From an uncultured Collinsella sp. (GTDB lineage Bacteria > Actinomycetota > Coriobacteriia > Coriobacteriales > Coriobacteriaceae), in contig CAKTVB010000002.1 of the NCBI GenBank assembly GCA_934621295.1, positions 62,001 through 126,000 of the forward strand: a stretch of 64,000 bases of DNA, in the 5' to 3' direction. Below are positions 50,981 to 59,152 of this stretch, piece after piece. The notes below the pieces were generated by a model. It worked only from the letters and a program-made list of their open reading frames with translations. It did no database searches and was not told the origin of the DNA. Numbering within the stretch: position 1 is the first letter of the stretch; every line of letters starts with the position of its first letter. A program made the translations under genes and the position numbers.

Positions 50981-51073
50981 GCATGCAGATATACGATGCG
51001 TGCCCAAACTCCATTTGCACAAATGGGCGTCGGTTCGCACGCGGCTGATGCGAGACGAAAGGTCGATGCACCT

Positions 51074-51739
51074 ATGTTGATCAAGGAATTCTGTGCCGAA
51101 AACTTCGAGCATGTTGCCGAGGCCATCGATGCGGGCGCTAAGCGTATCGAGCTATGCGACAACCTGGCCGTGGGCGGAACCACGCCTTCGTACGGCGTGA
51201 TTGCGCATACCTGCGAGTATGCCCTATCCCATGGCGTGGCCGTTATGACGATGATTCGCCCGCGCGGCGGCAACTTTGTCTATTCCGATGAAGAGGTCGA
51301 GATGATGCTCGACGACATCGAGGCGGCGCGCAGCCTGGGAAGCACCGGCGTGGTCTTCGGTTGCCTGACCGAGGCAGGGGAGCTGGATATCCCCGCACTC
51401 GAGCGTCTCATCGCCATGGCGCATGTTCCTACGGTGGAGTCGGACCGCGGCATGCGCATTACCTTCCATATGGCATTTGACGCGATGCCTGCCGAGCTTC
51501 AGTTCGACGCAATCGACTGGTTGGCCGAGCACGGTGTCGACCGCATTCTGACCCATGGTGGCGCTGAGGGCACCAAGATCGACGACAATATTCCTCGTTT
51601 GCAGGAGCTTGCCGAGTATGCTGCGGGCAGTTTGATCATCCTTCCGGGCGCTGGCATCACGTATGCAAACTGCGAGCAGATTGCGGGCGCTGTGGGCGTT
51701 TCCGAGGTGCACGGCACCAAGATCGTGAAGCTTGGGTAG
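51074..51739 (+). CDS. cutC: CutC-family TIM-barrel protein
   Basis: A 221-residue CutC protein. It begins LIKEFCAENFEHVAEAIDAG and has RIELCDNLAVGGTTPS, MIRPRGGNFVYSDEE, GVVFGCLTEAGELD, ITFHMAFD, RILTHGGAEGT and LPGAGIT, the full series of family motifs. It was named for copper tolerance but its activity is unsettled. ATG 51074 follows AAAGGTC at some distance (11 nt); in-frame extensions upstream enter the rnpB gene. A -10 box lies at 50975. The IMPACT-family gene follows after 6 bp. Confidence 0.9.
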   Translation: MLIKEFCAENFEHVAEAIDAGAKRIELCDNLAVGGTTPSYGVIAHTCEYALSHGVAVMTMIRPRGGNFVYSDEEVEMMLDDIEAARSLGSTGVVFGCLTEAGELDIPALERLIAMAHVPTVESDRGMRITFHMAFDAMPAELQFDAIDWLAEHGVDRILTHGGAEGTKIDDNIPRLQELAEYAAGSLIILPGAGITYANCEQIAGAVGVSEVHGTKIVKLG

Positions 51740-51745
51740 ACATTC

Positions 51746-52390
51746 GTGGAGAGCTATTTCACGCTGCGTTCCGGTGTCGAGGCGACGGGTGAATTCGTCG
51801 ACCGCAAGAGCCGCTTTATCGCGCAGCTTGTGCATATCGAGTGCGAAGAAGAGGCCAACGAGTTCATCGCTGCCGTTCGTGCGCGTCACTACGATGCGCG
51901 CCATAACGTGCCGGCATGGATCTGCACCGATGGCCGTGAGCGTCAGTCCGACGACGGCGAGCCCAGCCGCACGAGCGGCATGCCTACACTCGAAGTGCTG
52001 CGCGGCGAAGGTCTCAAGGACGTCTGCTGCGTGACCACTCGTTATTTTGGCGGGACCCTTCTGGGTCCCGGCGGCCTGGTGCGCGCCTATACCGCCGCGG
52101 CACAGGCGGCGGTGGCGTACGCACGCGAGGCGGGCATGATCGTCGAGATGACGAGCGTGACGCCGGTCGATGTCACGCTCGATTATGCCCAGTACGAGCA
52201 GGTTCTTCATATTGCCGAAGGCCTGGGCGCAGCTGTTGCCTCGACCGATTTTACCGATCGCGTGGTCTTGCACCTCGTGTTCCGCACGGGTGAGGAGCTG
52301 CCGTTTTGCGACAAAATGCGCGAGCTCATGGCCGGACGCGAGGAGATTGTTGTTTCGCCTGCTCATTTTGCCGAATTTGCGCGGCCGTAG
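51746..52390 (+). CDS. YigZ/IMPACT-family protein
   Basis: A 214-residue UPF0029 protein. The N-terminal domain contains FVDRKSRFIAQL, HNVPAWICTD, SDDGEPSRTSGMP and TTRYFGGTLLGPGGLVRAY, which define the family; the C-terminal half is the DUF1949 ferredoxin-like domain. The family is linked to translation and growth control, with eukaryotic IMPACT acting on Gcn1. GTG 51746 is the natural start, 6 nt after cutC. A palindromic terminator follows. Confidence 0.92.
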   Translation: MESYFTLRSGVEATGEFVDRKSRFIAQLVHIECEEEANEFIAAVRARHYDARHNVPAWICTDGRERQSDDGEPSRTSGMPTLEVLRGEGLKDVCCVTTRYFGGTLLGPGGLVRAYTAAAQAAVAYAREAGMIVEMTSVTPVDVTLDYAQYEQVLHIAEGLGAAVASTDFTDRVVLHLVFRTGEELPFCDKMRELMAGREEIVVSPAHFAEFARP

Positions 52391-52425
52391 GCCGAGCGTC
52401 AGAGTTGCTCGTCATATACATGAAG

Positions 52426-52468
52426 AAGGTCCCGTTTAGACGTGGGGGTACGTTCTAAACGGGACCTT
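52426..52468. terminator. Bidirectional terminator, 15-bp perfect stem
   Basis: AAGGTCCCGTTTAGA (52426-52440) and its exact complement (52454-52468) lie between convergent genes. T tracts are short on both sides. Confidence 0.75.
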
Positions 52469-52497
52469 GCTATGCGTATCGCCTGTATGCGGTGGTC

Positions 52498-52944
52498 TTA
52501 CGCTTGCTGTTCGGTGATGAGCTGAATGGCGATTTCTACAGCATCGTCGATGCAGCCGGGGCAACTGCGGATGGGGCCGGCGTCTGAGCCCACGCCCTTG
52601 AGTTCGCGGCAGATGGTCGTCGTGTTCTTCTCCTTAAAGCGCGCGGCGGCTTCGCGAGAGAGCTTACAGGACTGGCGCTTGGTTGTAGGGTTTGCCATGC
52701 CCTCGCTATTCAGCAAACCTAGGATGGCGACGGCACCCGAGAGGGCGCCGCAGGTCTCGGTCATGCCGCCCATGCCCGCGCCGAATGCCTCGAGAAGGCG
52801 AAACGCGGTGTCGGCATCAAAATCCAGTGCCGGGGCAAGCGCGCAGGCGACGGCTTGAGCGCAGTTGAATCCCTGCTCATGATAGGCGGCGGCCTGAGTT
52901 TTACAGGCTTCGAGGTCGAGTTTGGTCATGTCGATGGCGTTCAC
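52498..52944 (-). CDS. C_GCAxxG_C_C family cysteine-rich protein
   Basis: A 148-residue protein of the family named from its cysteine pattern. Here the conserved positions are NCAQAVACAL (first Cys and the GCA-like motif as NCAQAV), ETCGALSGAVAILGL, QSCKLS, TTICRELKG and RSCPGCIDDAVEI. The spaced cysteines suggest a metal or iron-sulfur cofactor; some members act with redox enzymes, but the function is unknown. GTG 52944 is favoured by AAAGGGG 5-6 nt upstream. It is a single gene convergent with the IMPACT-family gene. Confidence 0.88.
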   Translation of the reverse strand: MNAIDMTKLDLEACKTQAAAYHEQGFNCAQAVACALAPALDFDADTAFRLLEAFGAGMGGMTETCGALSGAVAILGLLNSEGMANPTTKRQSCKLSREAAARFKEKNTTTICRELKGVGSDAGPIRSCPGCIDDAVEIAIQLITEQQA

Positions 52945-53081
52945 GGGTTCCCCTTTCGCTGGCGATTTTGCTTGCTCGTCATTGTACTCCTATTCTAGAC
53001 GGCGGGGGATGCACCTTTTCTTGTTGCGAGCCGTCTGCGCGGCGGGCATACGACAGGAGATAATCCTATGCAATTTATGGG

Positions 53082-53110
53082 TTGAGCAGGGTAAAGCGGG
53101 GGAGTATCTT
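53082..53110 (+). promoter_or_regulatory. Promoter of the O-acetylhomoserine sulfhydrylase-type gene
   Basis: TTGAGC (53082-53087), 17-bp spacer, TATCTT (53105-53110). The expected leader is about 26 nt, too short for a riboswitch. Confidence 0.5.
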
Positions 53111-53142
53111 TTCTCTATTCCGCACAAACAAAGGAGCATCTT

Positions 53143-54426
53143 ATGACCGAACAGCGCATGGATACCATTTGCGTCCAGGGTGGATATCATCCGGGCGACG
53201 CCGAGCCGCGCCAGGTTCCCATCTACCAGTCCACTACGTGGAAGTACGACACTTCCGAGCATATGGGCCGCCTGTTCGATCTGGAGGAGAGCGGCTACTT
53301 CTATAGCCGCCTGCAGAACCCTACCTGCGACCTCGTGGCGGCAAAGATCGCCGAGATGGAGGGCGGCTCTGCGGCCATGCTCACCAGCTCCGGCATGGCT
53401 GCAAACTTCCTTGCCATCTTCAATATCGCCGAGGCTGGCGACCACGTGGTGGCAAGCTCTGCTATCTACGGTGGCACGTATAACCTGTTGTCTCACACCA
53501 TGAAGCGCATGGGCCTCTCCTGCACTTTCGTGGCGCCCGACTGCTCCGACGAGGAACTTGTGGCCGCTTTCCAGCCCAACACGAAGCTTGTCTTTGGCGA
53601 GACCATCGCGAATCCTGCCCTTGCGGTGCTCGACATCGAGCGTTTTGCCACGGCGGCACATGAGCACGGCGTGCCCCTGATGGTCGACAACACGTTCCCC
53701 ACGCCGGTGATGTGCCGTCCTATCGAGTGGGGCGCCGATATCGTCACGCATTCCACCACCAAGTACATGGACGGCCATGCGGCCTATCTGGGCGGCGTGA
53801 TCGTGGATGCCGGCAAGTTCGACTGGATGGCTCATGCCGATAAGTTCCCGGGCCTCACCACGCCCGACGAGAGCTATCACGGCGTGACCTATGCCGAGAA
53901 GTTCGGCCTTGAGGGCGCCTTCATTACCAAGGCGACCGCTCAGCTCATGCGTGACCTCGGCCCCATGCAGAACCCTCAGGCTGCGTTCTTCCTCAATAGC
54001 TCGCTTGAGAGCCTGCATGTGCGCATGCCGCGCCACTGCGAGAACGGCCTGGCTGTGGCCACCTACCTCAAGAACCATCCCAAGATTCGCTTCGTGAGCT
54101 ATCCGGGCCTTGAGGGCGATCCCTATTACGAGGTCGCGAAGAAGTACATGCCCAACGGCACCTGCGGTGTCGTGAGTTTCGGTTTTGTGGGCGGTCGTGC
54201 CGCGGCAGAAACCTTCATGAAGAACCTCTCCCTTTGCCAGATCGCCACGCATGTGGCCGATGCGCGCACCTGCTGCCTGCATCCGGCTAACGCTACGCAT
54301 CGCCAGATGAACGATGCCGAGCTCGAGGCGTGCGGCATCAGCCCCGACATGGTGCGTCTGTCCTGCGGTCTCGAGTCCTCGCAGGACCTGATCGCCGATA
54401 TCGAGCACGCTCTTTCGCTCGTGTAG
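53143..54426 (+). CDS. Cys/Met-metabolism PLP enzyme, O-acetylhomoserine sulfhydrylase or methionine gamma-lyase
   Basis: A 427-residue fold-type I PLP enzyme of the trans-sulfuration family. The PLP lysine is Lys207 in THSTTKYMDGH; YSRLQNPT (54-61) and TSSGMAANF (81-89) are cofactor-phosphate contacts, and the substrate Arg region lies in VRLSCGLESSQDL. Length of about 427 and the HAAYLGG context favour O-acetylhomoserine sulfhydrylase (MetY) over the about 390-residue cystathionine and methionine lyases, but methionine gamma-lyase remains possible. AAAGGAG precedes ATG 53143 by 6 nt. It has its own promoter and no neighbours from methionine synthesis. Confidence 0.85.
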   Translation: MTEQRMDTICVQGGYHPGDAEPRQVPIYQSTTWKYDTSEHMGRLFDLEESGYFYSRLQNPTCDLVAAKIAEMEGGSAAMLTSSGMAANFLAIFNIAEAGDHVVASSAIYGGTYNLLSHTMKRMGLSCTFVAPDCSDEELVAAFQPNTKLVFGETIANPALAVLDIERFATAAHEHGVPLMVDNTFPTPVMCRPIEWGADIVTHSTTKYMDGHAAYLGGVIVDAGKFDWMAHADKFPGLTTPDESYHGVTYAEKFGLEGAFITKATAQLMRDLGPMQNPQAAFFLNSSLESLHVRMPRHCENGLAVATYLKNHPKIRFVSYPGLEGDPYYEVAKKYMPNGTCGVVSFGFVGGRAAAETFMKNLSLCQIATHVADARTCCLHPANATHRQMNDAELEACGISPDMVRLSCGLESSQDLIADIEHALSLV

Positions 54427-54525
54427 GTAAGAGGGCTTTGCGTGGGGCGCGGTATCGTGTTCTTGCCATGCTTTCGAGGTATGAATCGGGCTGCGTAGTA
54501 GAATAAAACGGAATATTCGGTGCCT

Positions 54526-54556
54526 TCGGCGCGCGTGGTTGCCCCTCGCGCGCCGA
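54526..54556 (+). other. GC-rich hairpin in the panB leader
   Basis: TCGGCGCGCG (54526-54535) and CGCGCGCCGA (54547-54556) form a perfect 10-bp stem ending 8 nt before the AAAAAGGAG of panB. TAGAAT at 54499-54504 may be the -10 box. It could block or insulate initiation; no U tract follows immediately. Confidence 0.5.
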
Positions 54557-54576
54557 GACCGTAAAAAGGAGCATAT

Positions 54577-55422
54577 ATGGCAAAGAACACTGTTCTGACG
54601 CTCAAGAAGAAGGTTGACGAGGGCGGCAAGGTCACTATGGTGACCAGCTACGATTACACGATGGCAGCGCTTGTCGAAGAAGCCGGCATCGACATGATTC
54701 TCGTGGGCGATTCCCTGGGCATGACCATGATGGGCTACGATTCGACGCTGCCTGTGACCATGGACGATATGGTTCACCACACGCGTTGCGTCACGCGCGC
54801 TTGCAACGATACCTTCGTGGTGGGCGACATGCCTTTTGGCTCCTATCAGACCGACATCCCTACAGCTGTGGCAAACGCTGCCCGCCTTATGAAAGAGGGT
54901 CGCTGCCAGGCCGTTAAGCTCGAGGGCGGCGTGACCGTTTGCGAGCAGATTCGCGCGATGGTGCAGGCGGGCATCCCCGTGGTGGGGCACATCGGTCTCA
55001 CGCCACAGTCCGTCAACGCTTTCGGCGGCTTTAAGGTGCAAGGCAAATCCGTCGAGGCCGCCAAGCAGCTCGTGGAGGACGCCCTGGCTATCGAGGCCGC
55101 AGGCGCCTTTGCCATGGTTCTTGAGTGCGTGCCCGCAGACCTTGCCACGTATGTGACCGAACAGCTGACCTCCTGCTTTACGATCGGCATTGGTGCCGGC
55201 AGCGGCACGGATGGCCAGGTGCTCGTGGTGCAGGATATGCTGGGCATGACGACGGGCGGCTTCAAGCCCAAGATGGTCCGCCAATTTGGGCAGATCGGCG
55301 AGGCTATAAAGCAGGCATATCACGACTATGACGAGGCTGTCCAGTCGGGTGATTTCCCGGCTGCTGCCGAGAGCTACAAAATCGATCCCACTGTGATGGA
55401 AGAGCTTCGCGCCGCAAAGTAG
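54577..55422 (+). CDS. panB: Ketopantoate hydroxymethyltransferase
   Basis: PanB adds a hydroxymethyl group to alpha-ketoisovalerate to make ketopantoate, the first step to pantothenate. The 281-residue TIM barrel has VTSYDYTMAALVEEAGID, LVGDSLGMTMMGYDSTLPVT, DMPFGSYQ, AVKLEGG, GHIGLTPQSVNAFGGFKVQG and LVVQDMLGM, all family motifs including the catalytic Glu. AAAAAGGAG lies about 6 nt before ATG 54577. First gene of panB-panC-DUF2520-panD. Confidence 0.97.
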   Translation: MAKNTVLTLKKKVDEGGKVTMVTSYDYTMAALVEEAGIDMILVGDSLGMTMMGYDSTLPVTMDDMVHHTRCVTRACNDTFVVGDMPFGSYQTDIPTAVANAARLMKEGRCQAVKLEGGVTVCEQIRAMVQAGIPVVGHIGLTPQSVNAFGGFKVQGKSVEAAKQLVEDALAIEAAGAFAMVLECVPADLATYVTEQLTSCFTIGIGAGSGTDGQVLVVQDMLGMTTGGFKPKMVRQFGQIGEAIKQAYHDYDEAVQSGDFPAAAESYKIDPTVMEELRAAK

Positions 55423-55466
55423 CGTGGTTGTGCTGACCATCTGTCGTCACCGTTATTGAGGAGTTA

Positions 55467-56327
55467 ATGATGCAAACAGCAACTACCGTCGCCGAGGTTC
55501 GCGAGCAGGTACGTGCATGGCGCCGCGAAGGCTTGACCGTTGGCCTTGTTCCCACCATGGGCTTTTTGCACGAGGGCCACAAGAGCCTGATTATGCGCGC
55601 CGCGTCCGAGAACGACCGCGTGGTCGTGTCCGACTTTGTGAACCCCACGCAGTTTGGTCCCACCGAGGACCTGGAGAGCTATCCGCGCGACTTTGACCGC
55701 GATTGCAAGCTTTGCGAGGAGGCGGGCGCTGCGCTCGTCTTCCATCCCGAGCCGTCCGAGATGTACGCACCCAACGCTTGCACCTATGTGAACATGGACG
55801 AGCTCACGCATGAGCTGTGCGGTCTCACGCGTCCGATTCATTTCCGTGGCGTGTGCACCGTCGTGTCCAAGCTGTTCAACATCGTGTGTCCCGACCGTGC
55901 CTACTTTGGCCAGAAGGACGCCCAGCAGCTCGCCGTTATTCGTCGCATGGTGCGCGACCTTAACTTTGGCATTCAGATTGTGGGCTGCCCGATTATCCGC
56001 GAAGAGGATGGCCTGGCCAAGAGCTCACGCAATACGTATCTTTCCGCCGAGGAGCGCGTGGCTGCGCTGTGTCTTTCGCGCGCCGTGTTCGCTGGCCAGA
56101 AGATGGTTGAGGATGGCGAGCGCGATGCCGCCTGCGTGCTCGACGCCATGAAGGCCATCATCGAGGCTGAGCCGCTCGCAAAGATCGACTACGTCAAGAT
56201 GGTCGACTTCGAGGACATCGTGCAGATTGAGAAGATCGGCGCCGAGCCTATCCTGTGCGCCATGGCCGTCTACATTGGTAAGACGCGCTTGATCGACAAC
56301 TTTATCTTCGACCCGAAGGCTGAGTAG
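55467..56327 (+). CDS. panC: Pantoate-beta-alanine ligase
   Basis: PanC joins pantoate and beta-alanine with ATP. The 286 residues show the nucleotidyltransferase HxGH motif as LHEGHKSL (HEGH at 35-38), VPTMGFLHEGH, FVNPTQF, IHFRGVCTVVSKLFN, FGQKDAQQLAVIRRM and the KMSKS-like LAKSSRNTYLS. ATGs at 55467 and 55470 are both possible; GAGGAG is 3 or 6 nt away. The TAG stop overlaps the GTG start of the next gene by 1 nt. Confidence 0.97.
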   Translation: MMQTATTVAEVREQVRAWRREGLTVGLVPTMGFLHEGHKSLIMRAASENDRVVVSDFVNPTQFGPTEDLESYPRDFDRDCKLCEEAGAALVFHPEPSEMYAPNACTYVNMDELTHELCGLTRPIHFRGVCTVVSKLFNIVCPDRAYFGQKDAQQLAVIRRMVRDLNFGIQIVGCPIIREEDGLAKSSRNTYLSAEERVAALCLSRAVFAGQKMVEDGERDAACVLDAMKAIIEAEPLAKIDYVKMVDFEDIVQIEKIGAEPILCAMAVYIGKTRLIDNFIFDPKAE

Positions 56328-57142
56328 TGATTCTTGCGCCTGTTGGATTTGTTGGAGCGGGCAAGGTAGGCTGTTCGCTTGCGCGCTACCTGCAACAAGA
56401 GCCGATGCTGAGACAGCCGGGCTTCTTGAGTAGGTCGGCGGAGCACGCTCGCAAGGCCGCGGAGTTTTGCGAGGGCTTTGCGTATGACTCACTGGCAGAC
56501 CTTGCTCGTGACAGCCAACTCATCTTCCTGACCGTGCCCGACGGCGCTATCCGCGAGGTGGCGGAGGAGCTTGCCGGCTGCGGCGTGGACCTTGCCGGGA
56601 AGATCATCGTGCACTGTTCGGGCGCAACCTCGTCCGAGGCTCTCTCTGTATGCTGTGACGCCGGGGCGCACGTGGCTTCCATGCACCCGCTCTACGCGGT
56701 GAGCAGTCGCTTCGATTGCTGGCAGGAGCTTGGCCACGCATGGTTTACGCTTGAGGGCGATGACGAAGCCGTCTGTGTGCTCGAGGCTGCCCTCGACAGG
56801 CTGGGCAACAAGCATGCGCGCATCGATGCGGCAGACAAGGTTCGCTACCACGCTGCTGCCGTCATGGCGTCTAACCTGGTAGTGGGGCTGTATCACGAGG
56901 CCGCCGCGCAGCTCGCGGCATGCGGTTTGAGCCAGGACGACGCCGAAGCCGCTCTTGCCTCACTGTTTTTGGGCAACGCCGAGCACGTGGCCCACGACGG
57001 CTGCGTGGCGGCGCTCACCGGCCCTGCCGCCCGAGGGGACACCCAGACCATCGAGGCTCATCTGAGCTGTCTTTCTGGAGATGATCGACAGATCTACCAG
57101 CTTTTGACCAATGTGTTGTACCGTATTGCGGCGCAACGTTAG
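56327..57142 (+). CDS. Rossmann-fold DUF2520 protein, candidate ketopantoate reductase
   Basis: A 271-residue oxidoreductase-like protein. GFVGAGKVGCSLARYL (7-22) is an NAD(P)-binding loop, LIFLTVPDGAIREVAEEL follows as in 6-phosphogluconate/ketopantoate-type dehydrogenases, and SMHPLYAVS and the helical DUF2520 C-terminal domain complete it. It starts at GTG 56327 within the panC stop and is followed by panD, so it is locked into the pantothenate operon. No panE-type reductase is seen here, and this position is where ketopantoate reduction would be expected; the activity is inferred, not shown. Confidence 0.85.
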   Translation: MILAPVGFVGAGKVGCSLARYLQQEPMLRQPGFLSRSAEHARKAAEFCEGFAYDSLADLARDSQLIFLTVPDGAIREVAEELAGCGVDLAGKIIVHCSGATSSEALSVCCDAGAHVASMHPLYAVSSRFDCWQELGHAWFTLEGDDEAVCVLEAALDRLGNKHARIDAADKVRYHAAAVMASNLVVGLYHEAAAQLAACGLSQDDAEAALASLFLGNAEHVAHDGCVAALTGPAARGDTQTIEAHLSCLSGDDRQIYQLLTNVLYRIAAQR

Positions 57143-57180
57143 CGCAACCACACCAACGCAACAAGGGGAGAATCTCTCGC

Positions 57181-57573
57181 ATGATGCTCACGATGCTCAA
57201 AGGCAAGATTCATCGCGCAATGGTCAAACAGGCCGAGGTCGACTACATTGGCTCGATCACTATCGATTCCGAGTTGATGGAGGCTGCTGGCATCTTGGAA
57301 TACGAGAAGGTCCAGGTTGCCGATGTTAACAATGGCAAGCGCCTGGAGACCTATGTGATTGCAGGTGATCCGGGCAGCGGCATGATTTGCCTCAACGGCG
57401 CCGCCGCGCATTACGTCGAGGTGGGCGACAAGGTGATTATCATGTGCTATGCACAGGTAGATGATCAAGAGGCTGCTCAGATGAAGCCGCGCGTGGTCTT
57501 TGTGGACGACGATAACAAGATCTCGCGCGTTACACGTTACGAGAAACACGGCCGTCTGGAAGACTTGCAGTAG
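57181..57573 (+). CDS. panD: Aspartate 1-decarboxylase (pyruvoyl enzyme precursor)
   Basis: PanD makes beta-alanine from aspartate. The 130-residue proenzyme cleaves itself between Gly24 and Ser25 (DYIGSITID) to form the pyruvoyl cofactor; LKGKIHRA and LNGAAAHYVEVGDKVIIMCYA are typical. ATG 57181 is about 10 nt after AGGGGAGA. It closes the pantothenate operon, with an intrinsic terminator 9 nt past the stop. Confidence 0.97.
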   Translation: MMLTMLKGKIHRAMVKQAEVDYIGSITIDSELMEAAGILEYEKVQVADVNNGKRLETYVIAGDPGSGMICLNGAAAHYVEVGDKVIIMCYAQVDDQEAAQMKPRVVFVDDDNKISRVTRYEKHGRLEDLQ

Positions 57574-57581
57574 TCACGATG

Positions 57582-57618
57582 GGGAACAAGAGGGACATGA
57601 ACCTCTTGTTCCCTTTTT
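57582..57618 (+). terminator. Intrinsic terminator of the pan operon
   Basis: GGGAACAAGAGG (57582-57593) with its exact complement (57602-57613) and five T. Confidence 0.95.
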
Positions 57619-57635
57619 CTTTGCAAGGAGTGCCC

Positions 57636-58601
57636 ATGGTCACCACGAGCATCAGCTATCCCAGTCGCGACGGTTCTTCTACGATTCGCGCTCTGTTGTG
57701 GCAACCGCAAGACGTGCACGACGGCCTGCGTGCCCCGCGTGGTCTGATTCAGCTGGTCCATGGCATGTCGGAGCATGTTGAGCGCTATGCGGATTTTGCG
57801 GCGTATCTGTGCTCGCAAGGCTTTGCCGTGTGCGCAAACGATCATGTGGGGCACGGAAAGTCGGTATCTTGCGAGGAAGACTTGGGCCATATGCCATTGC
57901 GAGGTGGCGCCGATATCCTCGTTGCCGACGTGCACGAGCTGCGCTGTCGTGTGATGGAGAGCTTTGCGGCTTCCTATCCGGATTCTCATATCCCATACGT
58001 GATTTTTGGCCACTCGATGGGAAGCTTTGTTACCCGCGTGTACCTTACGCGTCATGCCTTTGGCGTTGATGCCGCGGTGATTTGCGGTACTGGTCAGCAG
58101 CCTATGCTCATGGCTGTGGGCGGGCGCGCCGTCACCGGGTTGATTGCGCGGGCACGGGGCGAACGTTATCGCAGCAGGTTCGCCGATTCTTTGGGTGCGG
58201 GTGCCTACAGCAAGGCCGTGAAAGATGCACGAACGCCGCTCGATTGGCTCTCGACCGATGAAGCCGTGGTTGATGAGTACATTGCCGACCCGCGCTGTGG
58301 CCAGATGTTTAGCGTGGGTGCATATGCCACGCTGGCAACGCTTGTCAAAGAGGCCATCTCAAACAAGGGGGCGCAACGTGTGCCCAAGGGCCTGCCCATG
58401 CTCTTTATCGCCGGTGCCGAGGATCCTGTTGGAGATTGCGGACGGGGAGTGCGCGCAGCCGTGAAGGAGTACCGGGACGCGGGTGTCGAACGTGTGGACC
58501 TCAAGATATACGAAGGCGCGCGCCACGAGATTCTCAACGAACCCATTCGCCGGGATGTGTACGCGGATTGCGTCTTTTGGCTGGGTGATCGAGGTCTCTA
58601 G
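57636..58601 (+). CDS. Alpha/beta hydrolase, monoacylglycerol lipase type
   Basis: A 321-residue serine hydrolase of the lysophospholipase/monoglyceride lipase group (Hydrolase_4). The nucleophile is Ser127 in FGHSMGSF, the oxyanion region LIQLVHGMSEHVERY, and the acid and base are in AGAEDPVGD and GARHEILNE. There is no signal peptide. ATG 57636 follows AAGGAG at 6 nt; the frame to 57579 runs through the pan terminator and is not used. Because the gene begins 17 nt after that terminator, its expression may rely on read-through or a promoter inside panD. Confidence 0.9.
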   Translation: MVTTSISYPSRDGSSTIRALLWQPQDVHDGLRAPRGLIQLVHGMSEHVERYADFAAYLCSQGFAVCANDHVGHGKSVSCEEDLGHMPLRGGADILVADVHELRCRVMESFAASYPDSHIPYVIFGHSMGSFVTRVYLTRHAFGVDAAVICGTGQQPMLMAVGGRAVTGLIARARGERYRSRFADSLGAGAYSKAVKDARTPLDWLSTDEAVVDEYIADPRCGQMFSVGAYATLATLVKEAISNKGAQRVPKGLPMLFIAGAEDPVGDCGRGVRAAVKEYRDAGVERVDLKIYEGARHEILNEPIRRDVYADCVFWLGDRGL

Positions 58602-58648
58602 CGCGCGCCGTTATTTGGTCGAGCTATTGAGCTGTGGATGAGCCGGCT

Positions 58649-59140
58649 TTAGCAGAGGTGACGGGTATCCAGCTCGTTCTTGTAGCCGTCGAGTCTGGAG
58701 GTGCAATGCGGGCAGCGCGTTGCGTCCTCGGGAATCTCCTGGCGGCAGAAGGGGCACAGGCGCGGGGCAGGTGCCTCCTCTTCTCCCTCGTCCTTGACAA
58801 GGCCCACCTTATGGGCTGCCTTCTCCTTCATCTCGTTAAGAGCGTTGAGAGATTTGACGATGGCGAAGACGGCAGCAGCGGTGATCAAGAAGTTGATGAT
58901 AGCGCCGAGGAATGCGCCGAAGTCGACAACGTTGCCGCCAAGGGAAATCGCCATGCCGGGGACCTCGGTGTTGCCGCCGGTGAGAAACGAAATAAAGGGA
59001 TTGATAACGTTTTGCACGAGCGAGTTGACGATTGCGGTGAACGCGCCGCCGATGATTACGCCTACGGCGAGGTCCATCACGTTACCGCGGCTGATGAATT
59101 CCTGGAACTCGGCAAGTATGCCCTTTTTCTCGTTTGCCAT
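58649..59140 (-). CDS. mscL: Large-conductance mechanosensitive channel MscL with C-terminal zinc ribbon
   Basis: A 163-residue MscL. The channel part is complete: FISRGNVMDLAVGVIIGGAFTAIV (TM1, about 16-40) and the second helix (about 74-96, ending FAIVKSLN), with a cytoplasmic helix to about 110. The C terminus adds a zinc ribbon, CPFC-x10-CPHC (Cys129, 132, 143, 146), which ordinary MscL lacks. AGGAG lies about 9 nt before the ATG, overlapping the pfkA stop region, so it is cotranscribed with pfkA. The channel releases osmolytes on hypo-osmotic shock. Confidence 0.93.
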   Translation of the reverse strand: MANEKKGILAEFQEFISRGNVMDLAVGVIIGGAFTAIVNSLVQNVINPFISFLTGGNTEVPGMAISLGGNVVDFGAFLGAIINFLITAAAVFAIVKSLNALNEMKEKAAHKVGLVKDEGEEEAPAPRLCPFCRQEIPEDATRCPHCTSRLDGYKNELDTRHLC

Positions 59141-59152
59141 GGTTTGCTACTC

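Noticed and set aside
50639..51073. N-terminal extension of cutC by about 145 codons
   Set aside because: This interval is the RNase P RNA gene on the other strand plus a promoter region, and CutC's family N terminus begins at 51074.
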